60,403 nucleotides of DNA, taken from NCBI RefSeq assembly GCF_900101955.1, contig NZ_FNAQ01000014.1:1-60403 (forward strand), written 5' to 3'. The position numbers were made by a program, and so were the translations under genes. Under the pieces are notes generated by a model. That model ran no database searches. It had not been told where the DNA came from and saw only the letters and a program-made list of their open reading frames with translations. Positions within the stretch are counted from its first letter, which is position 1, and each line of letters begins with the position of its first letter. The stretch comes from Desulfuromonas thiophila (GTDB lineage Bacteria > Desulfobacterota > Desulfuromonadia > Desulfuromonadales > Desulfuromonadaceae). Positions 7,365-16,284 of the stretch are shown here, piece after piece.

Positions 7365-9044
7365 ATGTTGTGTGAGCTGATGATCCGCAATCTGGCGGTA
7401 ATCGAACAGGTGCGCTTGCGCTTCGCGCCGGGGTTCAGTGTGTTGAGCGGTGAAACCGGTGCCGGCAAATCCATCATCATTGATGCCGTCGGTCTGCTGC
7501 TGGGCCAGCGTATGCGTGCTGACATGGTGCGCGCCGGCGCTGAACAGGGGCAGGTCGAGGCCCTGTTCGATCTTCAGCAGCAGCCACAGCTGGGCCAATG
7601 GCTGCACGACAACGGCCTGGCCGATCCCGATGACGGCGCCAGTCTGCTGCTTAAACGGGTGCTGCTGCCCCAGGGCAAAAGCCGGGTGTACATCAATGGC
7701 ACCCTGGCCACGGTGGGACAGCTGCAGCAGGTGACGGCCCCCCTGCTGGCGATTTTCGGTCAGCACGAACAGCAGCAGCTGCAGCAGGTGGACAGTCATC
7801 TGGCCCTGCTTGAAGCCTATGGTGACTGTGTCGCCGCACGGCAGGGGTATGCCGAATGCTATGCCCGGCTGCGCACGCTGGATGGCGCGATTGCTGAGCT
7901 GCAGCAGCAGTGCCAGCAGCGTCAGCAGCGCCAGGAATTGCTGGACTTTCAGTGTCGCGAGCTGGAACAGGCGCGGCTGCAGCACGGCGAATATGCCGCC
8001 CTGCAGCAGGAACGGCTGCGGCTGCAGCATGGCGAACGGCTGAGTGCCTTGTGCCTGGGCGGCTTTGCCCGCCTTTATGGCGATCCGGGAGCGCTGTGCG
8101 AAACCCTTGGCACCCTCGCCGGCCAGCTCGAGGCCTTGCAGACGATCGAGCCCGGACTGGTCAGCCCCCTACAGGCTGTGCGCGATGCCCTTTATGGCTT
8201 GGAGGACGCGGCCGCCCAGCTGCGTCAACTGGGTGAGCAGATCAGCTTCGATGCCGAGCAGCAGGAGCGGGTCGAGGAACGGGTGGCGCTGCTGCAACAG
8301 CTGCAGCGCAAGTATCAGTGTGACGAGGACGGTCTGCTGGCCCGCCAGCAGCAGCTGCAGCAGGAACACCAGCAGCTGCACGACAGCGACAGCCGGCTGG
8401 AGCAGCTGCGTCAGCAACGCCAGCAGGCTGCGGCCGAACTGGGTCGCAGCGGTGAGGAACTGTCGCAGCGGCGCCGTCAGGCGGCCCGGCGCTTGTGTCA
8501 GGCGGTTGAAACTGAGCTGGCAGCCCTGGCCATGCCCCAGGCCCGGTTTGACGTCTGTTTTGAAACGCTGACCGAACCTCAGGCCAGCGGACTGGAGCGG
8601 GCGGAATTTTATTTCAGCGCCAATCCGGGGCAGCCTCTCAAGCCGCTGGCGGCAACCGCCTCGGGTGGCGAACTGTCGCGCGTGATGCTGGCGTTGCGCA
8701 AGGCGGCACCTGGGGTCGACCAGCTGCCGACGCTGATCTTTGACGAGGTCGATGCCGGCATCGGCGGCCGGGCCGCCACGGCGGTGGGGCGCTGTCTGAA
8801 GGCTGTGGCCCGTGATCGTCAGGTGCTCTGTGTCACTCATCTGCCGCAGGTGGCGGCCTTTGCCGACCAGCAGTACCGTATTGAGAAACAGGTGGAGCAG
8901 GGCCAGACCCGCACGGCTGTCGACCAGCTTGATCGCCAGGGCCGGATCGCCGAACTCTCCCGCATGCTTGGCGGCGCCCAGCAGGACCGTCACAGCAGCG
9001 AACATGCCCGCACCCTGCTGGATCGCAGTCAGGAGGAGTCATGA
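7365..9044 (+). CDS. recN: DNA repair protein RecN
   Basis: A 559-residue SMC-like ATPase acting in double-strand-break repair. Walker A GETGAGKS lies at residues 29-36. A long Gln/Leu-rich coiled coil covers roughly residues 150-390. The ABC signature TASGGELSRVMLA and Walker B LPTLIFDEVDAGIGG are in the C-terminal half, followed by the D-loop/H-motif CVTHLPQVAAFAD. The length matches the family. It overlaps the following GNAT gene by 4 bp (ATGA) and belongs to the nadK-recN-GNAT unit. Confidence 0.95.
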   Translation: MLCELMIRNLAVIEQVRLRFAPGFSVLSGETGAGKSIIIDAVGLLLGQRMRADMVRAGAEQGQVEALFDLQQQPQLGQWLHDNGLADPDDGASLLLKRVLLPQGKSRVYINGTLATVGQLQQVTAPLLAIFGQHEQQQLQQVDSHLALLEAYGDCVAARQGYAECYARLRTLDGAIAELQQQCQQRQQRQELLDFQCRELEQARLQHGEYAALQQERLRLQHGERLSALCLGGFARLYGDPGALCETLGTLAGQLEALQTIEPGLVSPLQAVRDALYGLEDAAAQLRQLGEQISFDAEQQERVEERVALLQQLQRKYQCDEDGLLARQQQLQQEHQQLHDSDSRLEQLRQQRQQAAAELGRSGEELSQRRRQAARRLCQAVETELAALAMPQARFDVCFETLTEPQASGLERAEFYFSANPGQPLKPLAATASGGELSRVMLALRKAAPGVDQLPTLIFDEVDAGIGGRAATAVGRCLKAVARDRQVLCVTHLPQVAAFADQQYRIEKQVEQGQTRTAVDQLDRQGRIAELSRMLGGAQQDRHSSEHARTLLDRSQEES

Positions 9045-9490
9045 TCCGCAAGGCCCGAATCGCCGATGCCGCCGCCATTCACCGGTTGCTGAGCAACTAT
9101 GCCGGCGAGGGCAAGATGCTCTCGCGTTCGCTGGCGGAAATCTACCAAGTGATCCGCTCGTTTTATGTCTACGAAGAGCTGGGCGAGGTGGTGGGGATTG
9201 TCAGCCTGCAGATCTGGTGGGAGGATTTGGCCGAGGTGCGCTCGCTGGCCGTCGATGCCAGCCAGGCGGGCAAGGGCTGTGGTCGTCAGCTGGTGCAGGC
9301 CTGTCTCGATGAGGCGCGCGAACTCGGCATCGGCCGCGTTTTCGCGCTCACCTATCAGCAGGACTTTTTCGCCCGCCTCGGTTTTGGCGTTATCGATAAA
9401 AGCGCCCTGCCACAGAAGATCTGGGGCGACTGTGTCAAATGCCCGAAATTTCCCAATTGCGATGAGATTGCCATGTTGCGTACCCCTTAG
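9041..9490 (+). CDS. N-acetyltransferase of the short ArgA (N-acetylglutamate synthase) type
   Basis: A 149-residue GNAT protein. IRKARIADAAAIHRLL at the N-terminus, the acetyl-CoA loop GKGCGRQLVQAC, and the C-terminal WGDCVKCPKFPNCDE cysteine motif resemble the short N-acetylglutamate synthases found in deltaproteobacteria and related bacteria. It would acetylate glutamate at the first step of arginine synthesis. ArgJ, encoded at 46.8 kb, can recycle the acetyl group. It is translationally coupled to recN by an ATGA overlap. Another GNAT substrate is possible. Confidence 0.75.
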   Translation: MIRKARIADAAAIHRLLSNYAGEGKMLSRSLAEIYQVIRSFYVYEELGEVVGIVSLQIWWEDLAEVRSLAVDASQAGKGCGRQLVQACLDEARELGIGRVFALTYQQDFFARLGFGVIDKSALPQKIWGDCVKCPKFPNCDEIAMLRTP

Positions 9491-9560
9491 CCGGCAGCAG
9501 GTAGACCAAAAAACGACCTGTCTTTGGCGTAACGCCATGCGCAGCATCAAACGACCTACC

Positions 9561-9591
9561 AGGGGCGGGAGGCCAGCGGCTTCCCGCCCCT
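9561..9591. terminator. hairpin between convergent genes
   Basis: Perfect 10-bp stem AGGGGCGGGA / TCCCGCCCCT with an 11-nt loop, between the convergent GNAT and M16C genes. It lacks a clear T-tract on either strand, so termination here is inferred from position. Confidence 0.45.
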
Positions 9592-9621
9592 GATGCGTGA
9601 AGGCCTGCAGGGGTGAACGGG

Positions 9622-12555
9622 TTACAACCGTTCGAGTTGCAGCTCGGTCAGCTGGGGCAGAACCTGCTGAAGTTGCTGCTCCCCGGCGAGAATGCCAATG
9701 GCGCTGGAGCCGTTGGCGAGATAACGCTGGGCAGCCTGCTGCAGGGCGTTGCGGTCAACCTGCCGCAGCTGATCGCGGAACAGCTGGCGCTGGGCCCAAC
9801 TCAGCCCCTGCAGTTGGCAGGCAAACTCGGTGGCGGCGCGGCCGGCGGGGGACTGGGGCCGGTCGTGGGCACTGAAAACCGACAGGATCGCTTCCTTGAT
9901 GTCCTGTTCGCCGAAGCGGCCTTGGCAGGCCCAGGCGATTGCGTCGTCGTAGACCTGCAGGGTGCGCTGAATGTGCGGGTCGCGGTAGGACAGCAGCGCA
10001 AACAGGCCGGCTTCGCTGTTGCTGCTGGCCATGCCGCCATAGGCGCCGCCTTTTTCACGGATTTCGCGGTGCAGGAAACCGGCTCGCAGCAGCGCCGCCA
10101 GCACCTTGAGGGCGGCGGCGTCCGGATGACAGAAGGGCACGGTGCGGAAGTTGCGGGTGACATAGGCCACTGGCACCGAGGTGGCAAAGGCCAGGGGCAC
10201 CGTGTGGCTGCTGAAAGGTGCGGGTGTTTGCGGCGTGACCGGCCCGGCCGGCAGGGTCTGAAACAGATCGGCCAGGGCCTGCCTGCCGGCTGCCATACGG
10301 TCGGCACCGCAGCACAGCGCGGCCTTAAGGGTGCCGCGCTGCAGCAGACCGCGGGCCATGCGACCGAGTTTGTCGGCCAGATCGGTCAGATCGTCGGGTT
10401 TTCTGGCGGCCAGCAGGCGGACAAAACGCAGCTGGTGCAGGCCGCTCCAGTGCTCGCGTTGCCAGCCTGCCGGGGTCAGACCGGCTGCGGCGGCCCGTGC
10501 GGCAAAGCTGTGGCCGGCTCCCGGAATGGCATTTTCCCAGCTGCTTTTGATCTGGCCAATGACCGTCGCAAGGCGTTTGAGATCGCTGAAATCGGCGCTG
10601 GTGGCCAAGTCGCCGAGCAGTTGGCACAGGGGTACGATGTTGCGGTCAAGAGCCTTGCCGCGCAGGCGAATCCAGCTGTCAAAGCGGTCGAGATTGGCGA
10701 TGTCGTCCAGAATCTCGGCACTGCAGCGAATGCCGCCGGTAACGGCTTCCATGCGCTCGGCCAGGGTGATATAGCTCTGGCCGGCGGCACCCACCTGGGT
10801 CAGCAGGCTGCAGAACAACGGCACATAGGGGCGCAGTTCCGCGTCCAGGGCGGCGGCGTTGAAGTAAAGGCTGACATAGCTCAGGCCGTTGGTGGGCTGT
10901 TCAAAACAGGTCAGGGCAACGGCGCTATTCTGGACGGGCTGCCCTTCGGTGCGCGGTTCCTCGGCGGCGATATCGCTCAGTTCCAGGTCGGGCAGGCAGC
11001 TGACATCCTCCTGCTGTTCCTGTTGCTGTTGCAGCTGGCGGGCCTGATCGATCAGCTGCTGCCGGCCGCTGCTGTCGAGCCTGGCGGCCAGTTCGGCCAG
11101 CCGTGCCTGCTCCAGCTGATTCTGCTGGTTTTGCAACGCGGTGTCCGGCGCCAGGCACAGGGTCAGGCGATGGGGATTGTCGAGCAGCCAGCGGCGAATG
11201 CGCGCGCCGAAGACATCTCCCTCGGCCAGCTCGTGCCGCAGGCGCTTCAGCTGGCTGTCGAATTGCAGGGGCGAGAGCGGATCGTCGCAGTGCAGCCAGG
11301 GGCCCAGAAGGCGCATCAGCAGGCTGATGGGGTAGGGGTAACCGTCGCCGCTGACTTCGCGGTTGGCCAGTTCCAGCCGGTGGATGGCGGCCTCGATACG
11401 TTCGGTGCTGAAGCCCTCATGGGCCAGCTGTGCCAGGCAGTTGAGCACGCAGTCCTCAATGGCTTGCTGGTGCTGGGGTTCGCTGCCCTGCAGGCCAACG
11501 GCGAAGCAGGTGGTGCGGTAATCGTCGTGGTAGCCGCTGCCGGGGGTCAGGTGGCTGCCCAGCCCCGTATCCAGCAGGGCCTTGTAGAGCGGTGCCGCCG
11601 GGTTGCCAAGCAGCAACTGGCCCAGCAGGGTCAGCAACAGACGCTCGTAGCTGTCATCGATGGGGCAGGCTAGCCAGGCCAGATGGATCAGGCTTTTGCC
11701 GGCCGGATCGTCGCCGGTATCAAGGGGATAGGTTTCCCGCACCCGCAGGGGTGCCGACAGTGGTGGCTGCGGCGCCACGCTGAAATCGGCCGCGTTGCGT
11801 TCGAAATGACAAAGCACCTGGGCGTCGATCTGACGCAGATGATCGGCCAGCGGGAAGGTACCGTAGGTAAAGAAGCAGGCGTTGGACGGATGGTAACAGC
11901 GGGTGTGAAAATCCTTCAGCTGCTGGTGGGTCAGATCGGGAATGGCAGAGGGTTCACCGCCGCTGTTGTGGCGGTAGCAGCTGTCGGGATACAGATGCCG
12001 GGTGGTGCGGCGCGCCAGCAGGGAGGCCGGATCGGCCATGGCCCCTTTCATTTCGTTGTAGACCACGCCTTTAAAGCACAGCGGGCTGGCAGGATTGTCG
12101 CTTTCGCTGAACTCCAGCCGGTGGCCCTCCTGGGCAAAATCAAGGGGCCGCAGCAGCGGGAAAAAGGCGGCGTCCAGATAGACGTTGAGCAGATTGTCGA
12201 AATCCTTGCGGTTCTGGCTGGAGAAGGGATAACAGGTCCAGTCGCTGGCGGTAAAGGCGTTCATGAAGCTGTTGAGGCTGCGCTTGAGCATGGTAAAAAA
12301 AGGATCGCGCACCGGGAACCGCTGCGAACCGCATAACACCGTATGCTCCAGAATGTGGGCGACACCGGTGGAATCCTCCGGCGGGGTACGGAAGGCGACA
12401 GCAAACAGGTTGTTGCTGTCGTTGCAGGCGATATGCACAAAGCGGGCGCCGGTGCGCTCGTGGCGCAGTTGCAGCAGGCAGGCATTCAGCTCCGTCAGCT
12501 CAGAGGAGTGTTGCAGGGAAAAACCGGCGGGCAGGTCGGCGGGCAGTGCGGTCAT
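9622..12555 (-). CDS. M16C-family zinc metallopeptidase (presequence protease-like)
   Basis: A 977-residue insulinase-superfamily protease. The inverted zinc motif HILEH (H67, E70, H71) sits in VAHILEHTVLCGS, and the family signature LKRSLNSFMNAFTASDWTCYP follows. The length and a four-domain arrangement with a central coiled linker (Gln/Glu-rich, around residues 490-525) fit the M16C/PreP group, which degrades short peptides. No signal peptide is evident, so it is probably cytoplasmic. GGAG lies 6-7 nt before the ATG. The gene stands alone, convergent with the GNAT gene and divergent from the DsbC-like gene. Confidence 0.9.
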   Translation of the reverse strand: MTALPADLPAGFSLQHSSELTELNACLLQLRHERTGARFVHIACNDSNNLFAVAFRTPPEDSTGVAHILEHTVLCGSQRFPVRDPFFTMLKRSLNSFMNAFTASDWTCYPFSSQNRKDFDNLLNVYLDAAFFPLLRPLDFAQEGHRLEFSESDNPASPLCFKGVVYNEMKGAMADPASLLARRTTRHLYPDSCYRHNSGGEPSAIPDLTHQQLKDFHTRCYHPSNACFFTYGTFPLADHLRQIDAQVLCHFERNAADFSVAPQPPLSAPLRVRETYPLDTGDDPAGKSLIHLAWLACPIDDSYERLLLTLLGQLLLGNPAAPLYKALLDTGLGSHLTPGSGYHDDYRTTCFAVGLQGSEPQHQQAIEDCVLNCLAQLAHEGFSTERIEAAIHRLELANREVSGDGYPYPISLLMRLLGPWLHCDDPLSPLQFDSQLKRLRHELAEGDVFGARIRRWLLDNPHRLTLCLAPDTALQNQQNQLEQARLAELAARLDSSGRQQLIDQARQLQQQQEQQEDVSCLPDLELSDIAAEEPRTEGQPVQNSAVALTCFEQPTNGLSYVSLYFNAAALDAELRPYVPLFCSLLTQVGAAGQSYITLAERMEAVTGGIRCSAEILDDIANLDRFDSWIRLRGKALDRNIVPLCQLLGDLATSADFSDLKRLATVIGQIKSSWENAIPGAGHSFAARAAAAGLTPAGWQREHWSGLHQLRFVRLLAARKPDDLTDLADKLGRMARGLLQRGTLKAALCCGADRMAAGRQALADLFQTLPAGPVTPQTPAPFSSHTVPLAFATSVPVAYVTRNFRTVPFCHPDAAALKVLAALLRAGFLHREIREKGGAYGGMASSNSEAGLFALLSYRDPHIQRTLQVYDDAIAWACQGRFGEQDIKEAILSVFSAHDRPQSPAGRAATEFACQLQGLSWAQRQLFRDQLRQVDRNALQQAAQRYLANGSSAIGILAGEQQLQQVLPQLTELQLERL

Positions 12556-12733
12556 GAAGGCTCCGAATCAGAACAGGGGTGAAGTCTGGCAGGAAATGCA
12601 GGATATGTTAAGGTAGCGGCCGAGTTGACCGGCAAGATGCGACAGCCTACACCAAAAGTGTCGCAGGGGAAAGGCCGAGTCGGCCGTTACCACGGTCGTC
12701 TTTTATTCACGAACACCACGAGGAGGGTTTCAA

Positions 12734-13504
12734 ATGCCCATTGCGAAGCGAAACTGTTGGCGTTTAGCACTGATTGCCGCCCTGCTGACCCTGGCCACCC
12801 CGGCCGTTCTGCTGGGCTTTGGTGATCAGGGTTGTGGCGCCGGTGCCTGTACCGATTGCCACAGTCTCACACCCCAGCAGGCCAAGGCACTGTTGCCGTC
12901 CGGGGTGGACCAGATTCACCGGGTGGTGCCGGCCGAGGTTGGCGGGTTGTGGCAAGTTGAAGGCGAAAGCCAGGGCCAGCGTTTTACCGTCTGGGTCGAT
13001 TTTTCCGGCCGCTACCTGATAGCCGGCAACATCATCCGCCTGAAGGATGGTGCCGATATCAGCAAGCGGGTGGAACTGGCGGAACTGCAGGCCCTGCCTG
13101 CCGTGCGGCTGGGGGCGGCCGAGGCACCGGTGGTGGTCGAGGTGCTCACCGATGTGCACTGCCAGCATTGCCGGACGCTGCACCAGCAGATGCAGCAGGT
13201 GGTGCAGCAGCGTCCCGAGGTGGCGTTCCGTATCCATCTGCTGCCGCTGATGATGACCAGCGCCGAAGCGGCCGCGTTGCAGCAGGCCAATTCGCTGGAG
13301 GCGCTGGAGCGGGCCTATCGGCAGGAGGAAATGGAGCTGCCGTCGGCCGATACCGCCGCGGTTGAGGCCCTGAAGGATTACGCCCGGCGCTGGCAGTTGC
13401 GCGGCACGCCGGTGCTGGTGCTGCCCGACGGACTGGTGCTGAGCGGCGCACGGCCGGCCGCGCGGCTTATCGAAGCGCTGCAGCCGTTTCTGCCGGCACC
13501 CTGA
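12734..13504 (+). CDS. DsbC/DsbG-like thioredoxin-fold protein with a c-type heme motif
   Basis: A 256-residue exported protein. Residues 1-28 form a signal peptide. Just after it lies CTDCH (residues 39-43), a CXXCH heme c attachment motif. Next comes a DsbC-like N-terminal domain (GLWQVEGESQGQ...VWVDFSG). The thioredoxin fold carries active-site CQHC at 143-146 (EVLTDVHCQHC) and the cis-Pro loop RGTPVLVLPDG. DsbC proteins isomerise disulfides in the periplasm. The usual CGYC is replaced by CQHC, and the extra heme motif suggests redox coupling to cytochromes. AGGAGGG precedes the ATG. Whether heme is bound is untested. Confidence 0.8.
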   Translation: MPIAKRNCWRLALIAALLTLATPAVLLGFGDQGCGAGACTDCHSLTPQQAKALLPSGVDQIHRVVPAEVGGLWQVEGESQGQRFTVWVDFSGRYLIAGNIIRLKDGADISKRVELAELQALPAVRLGAAEAPVVVEVLTDVHCQHCRTLHQQMQQVVQQRPEVAFRIHLLPLMMTSAEAAALQQANSLEALERAYRQEEMELPSADTAAVEALKDYARRWQLRGTPVLVLPDGLVLSGARPAARLIEALQPFLPAP

Positions 13505-13539
13505 GCGGCTTCAGTGGCAGGGGCGGGACAACAGCCCGG

Positions 13540-13568
13540 TTGCTTTTGTCGTGCCGATCTGCTAGAAC
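13540..13568 (+). promoter_or_regulatory. sigma-70 promoter of fabI
   Basis: TTGCTT, a 17-bp spacer and the extended -10 TGC-TAGAAC (TAGAAC at 13563-13568). It would give a leader of about 115 nt before fabI. Confidence 0.45.
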
Positions 13569-13625
13569 AGCCCGTCACGGTCAGGTTCGCCTGATCGGCG
13601 CGGATGGATGGAAACGCAGAAATCA

Positions 13626-13647
13626 GCGGGCGGCCAGCGCCGCCCGC
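13626..13647 (+). promoter_or_regulatory. fabI leader hairpin, possible attenuator
   Basis: Perfect 9-bp stem GCGGGCGGC / GCCGCCCGC with a CAGC loop, followed by TTGTGTGTTGTG, 45 nt before the fabI start. It could be a weak terminator or attenuator, or the end of the upstream DsbC-like transcript. Confidence 0.35.
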
Positions 13648-13691
13648 TTGTGTGTTGTGCGCTGCATAACCGAACGAGGAGAACAGAATCT

Positions 13692-14462
13692 ATGGGGCTG
13701 ATGACAGGAAAGCGGGGAATCATTTTCGGTGTTGCCAACGAGATGAGCATTGCCTGGGGGATCGCCCAGCAGTTGCGGGCCCAGGGTGCGACCCTGGCCT
13801 TCACCTATCTTAACGAGGCGCTGGAAAAACGCGTGCGGCCGCTGGCCGAAAGCCTCGATGCCGAACTGATCCTGCCCTGTGATGTGGCCAACGATGCCGA
13901 TATCGAAGCGGTGTTCAATACCCTGGCCGAAGAGTGGGATGGCCTTGATTTCGTTGTCCATGCCGTTGCTTTCGCCAACCGTGAGGATCTGCACAAGCCC
14001 TTCAGCCAGACCAGCCGTGAAGGTTTTGCCCTGGCTATGGACATCAGCGCCTATTCCCTGGTGGCCGTCACGCGCTGCGCTGCGCCCCTGATGAACGAGG
14101 GCGGCAGTATCCTGACACTGACGTATCTGGGATCGACCCGCGCCGTGCCCAACTATAATGTGATGGGCGTGGCCAAGGCGGCGCTGGAGGCTTCGGTACG
14201 TTATCTGGCGGCGGAACTGGGCGAGAAGGGCATCCGGGTCAACGCCATTTCCGCCGGCCCGATCCGCACCCTGGCGGCGTCGGGCATCGCCAATTTTCGC
14301 GCCAAGATCAAGCTGATGGACGATTTCGCGCCGTTGCGGCGCACCGTCACCCAGGAAGAGGTGGGCAAGAGCGCGGTCTATTTCCTGTCCGATCTGGCCA
14401 GCGGCGTGACCGGCGAGGTCCATCTGGTCGATGGCGGCTTCAACATCGTTGTCAGTGCCTAA
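13692..14462 (+). CDS. fabI: enoyl-[acyl-carrier-protein] reductase FabI (NADH)
   Basis: A 256-residue short-chain dehydrogenase-fold enzyme that performs the last reduction in each fatty-acid elongation cycle. The ATG at 13692 is chosen because GAGGAG lies before it and MGLMTGKRGIIFGVAN is the usual start. The cofactor loop GVANEMSIAWGIA is present. The catalytic residues are Y145, Y155 and K162 (YNVMGVAK). The C-terminal VDGGFNIV ends as in the family. The enzyme is the target class of triclosan. hflX follows after 15 bp. Confidence 0.95.
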   Translation: MGLMTGKRGIIFGVANEMSIAWGIAQQLRAQGATLAFTYLNEALEKRVRPLAESLDAELILPCDVANDADIEAVFNTLAEEWDGLDFVVHAVAFANREDLHKPFSQTSREGFALAMDISAYSLVAVTRCAAPLMNEGGSILTLTYLGSTRAVPNYNVMGVAKAALEASVRYLAAELGEKGIRVNAISAGPIRTLAASGIANFRAKIKLMDDFAPLRRTVTQEEVGKSAVYFLSDLASGVTGEVHLVDGGFNIVVSA

Positions 14463-14477
14463 ACGGGTGACACGGCC

Positions 14478-16109
14478 ATGATCCATGGCCAGACCGGTGG
14501 ACTGAAGTCGAGCCAGATCAAGGCACTGGAGCGACTTTACCAGCGTCGGTGCAGTCCGCAGCAGCTGCTGTCATCGGATTTGGCCCACAGTCTGTGTGGC
14601 CTGTCGCGTGAACTGAATCGCCAGCTGGGCCTGATCATCGATCGCGGCGGTGCGGTGCGTCATGTCATCGTTGGCGACGATCGCCAGATTCTCATCCCGG
14701 ATCTGAGCGGCTTTGCCACGGGGCGCAGTGGCCTGCGCGGCCTACGCTGCATCCATACCCACCTGCGCGATGAACCCCTCTCCGATGACGATCTGACCGA
14801 CCTGGCGTTGCTGCGGCTCGACCTGATGGTTGCCATTGGCGTGGCCGCAGATGGCGCGCCGGCCGGCTGTCATTATGCGCATCTGTTGCCGCCCAACCCT
14901 CAGGGTCGCCAGGTGGAGCAGCAGCAGGTGCGGCATTTCTTTCAGCTGCAGCTTGATCTGCGAGCCTTTTTGCAGGCCCTCGAAGATGAACTTGAACGCA
15001 CCCTGCAGCAGAGCATCGACCTGTCCGATCCGCGCGAGCGTGCCATCCTGTTGTCGGTTGGCAAGGGCTCACTCAAGGCGCTGGAGGACTCCCTCAGCGA
15101 ACTGCGAGAACTGGCCCGCAGTGCCGACGTGCTGGTACTTGATCAGGTGATCCAGCGGCCGCAACGGCTCAATCCGCGCTTTCTGATGGGTGAGGGCAAG
15201 CTCAAGGAGGTGGTGATCCGCGCCCTGCAGCAGCGCGCCACCCTGCTGATCTTCGACCAGGATCTCAGCCCCAATCAGGTGCGCAGCATAACCGCCCTGA
15301 CCGATCTGAAGGTGCTCGACCGCAGCCAGCTGATCCTCGACATCTTTGCCCGGCGCGCCCATACCCTCGATGGCAAGGTGCAGGTTGAGCTGGCGCAGCT
15401 CAAATACATACTGCCGCGCCTGACCGGCAAGGGCACGGCTTTTTCCCGGCTGATGGGTGGCATTGGTGGCCGCGGGCCGGGTGAAACCAAGCTGGAAATC
15501 GACCGCCGGCGCATTCGTGAGCGGATTGCCCGGCTGGAGCAGCGGCTGCAGCAACTGGCCCGCCAGCGACTGCAGCGGCGGCAGAAACGTCAGCGCGCTG
15601 ATCTGCCCATCGTGTCCATTGTCGGTTATACCAACGCCGGCAAATCGACACTGCTCAATGCCCTGACCCGCAGTGCCGTGCGGGCCGAGGATCTGCTGTT
15701 CGCCACACTGGATACCGCCACCCGGCGGCTGCGCTTTCCCAGCGAACGTGAACTGATTGTCACCGACACCGTCGGCTTCATCCGCCAACTGCCCGAGGGC
15801 CTGATGGGCGCCTTCCGCGCCACGCTGGAGGAGATGGAGGATGCCGATCTGCTGCTGCATGTGGTTGACCTGGCCAACCCCTGTTTTGAGGAGCAGATTC
15901 TGGCGGTGGAACAGATCCTGGCTGAACTGGACCTGGCACGCATTCCACGGCTGCTGGTGTTCAACAAGATTGATCTGGTGGCGCCGGTCGAGGTAGCCGC
16001 CTGTTGCCGTCGCTATGGCGCCGTGCCGGTCAGTGCCTGCGAGCCGGACAGTTTCGCGCCTTTGCTGCAGCAGCTACAACAGCGTTTCTGGCCGACGGCG
16101 GCCAGTTGA
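14478..16109 (+). CDS. hflX: GTPase HflX
   Basis: A 543-residue HflX-type GTPase that binds the large ribosomal subunit and splits stalled ribosomes. The HflX-specific N-domain ends in LMGGIGGRGPGETKLEIDRR, followed by a coiled coil. The G domain has G1 GYTNAGKST near residue 384, G3 DTVGFIRQLP and G4 NKID. About 100 residues precede the region aligning with the roughly 430-residue E. coli protein; this extended form is common in deltaproteobacteria. The Shine-Dalgarno is weak (GGGTGA), which suggests coupling to fabI. Confidence 0.93.
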   Translation: MIHGQTGGLKSSQIKALERLYQRRCSPQQLLSSDLAHSLCGLSRELNRQLGLIIDRGGAVRHVIVGDDRQILIPDLSGFATGRSGLRGLRCIHTHLRDEPLSDDDLTDLALLRLDLMVAIGVAADGAPAGCHYAHLLPPNPQGRQVEQQQVRHFFQLQLDLRAFLQALEDELERTLQQSIDLSDPRERAILLSVGKGSLKALEDSLSELRELARSADVLVLDQVIQRPQRLNPRFLMGEGKLKEVVIRALQQRATLLIFDQDLSPNQVRSITALTDLKVLDRSQLILDIFARRAHTLDGKVQVELAQLKYILPRLTGKGTAFSRLMGGIGGRGPGETKLEIDRRRIRERIARLEQRLQQLARQRLQRRQKRQRADLPIVSIVGYTNAGKSTLLNALTRSAVRAEDLLFATLDTATRRLRFPSERELIVTDTVGFIRQLPEGLMGAFRATLEEMEDADLLLHVVDLANPCFEEQILAVEQILAELDLARIPRLLVFNKIDLVAPVEVAACCRRYGAVPVSACEPDSFAPLLQQLQQRFWPTAAS

Positions 16110-16132
16110 CAGTTTCGTCGATTTTCTATAGC
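16106..16132 (+). promoter_or_regulatory. possible promoter of the MltD-like gene
   Basis: A consensus TTGACA at 16106-16111 overlaps the hflX stop. A TATAGC follows at 16127-16132 with a short 15-bp spacer. The predicted leader would be about 145 nt; no known riboswitch was recognised in it. Confidence 0.35.
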
Positions 16133-16284
16133 TTCGGCGGAATCTCCGTGTTCCTCAACTGGCGACAGTCGTCGCCAAATCTGTGGCACCGTGGCGACCG
16201 GCGTTAAATTCTCTGTCGATTGGCCACTGCCCCCTGCTCGTGTCGGTGCCTGTGCCGGGCCGATACGCGGGAGATCCCAGACTC

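Noticed and set aside
9613-11673. 686-codon open frame on the plus strand
   Set aside because: Antisense to the M16C protease, which has its HxxEH site and ribosome-binding site.
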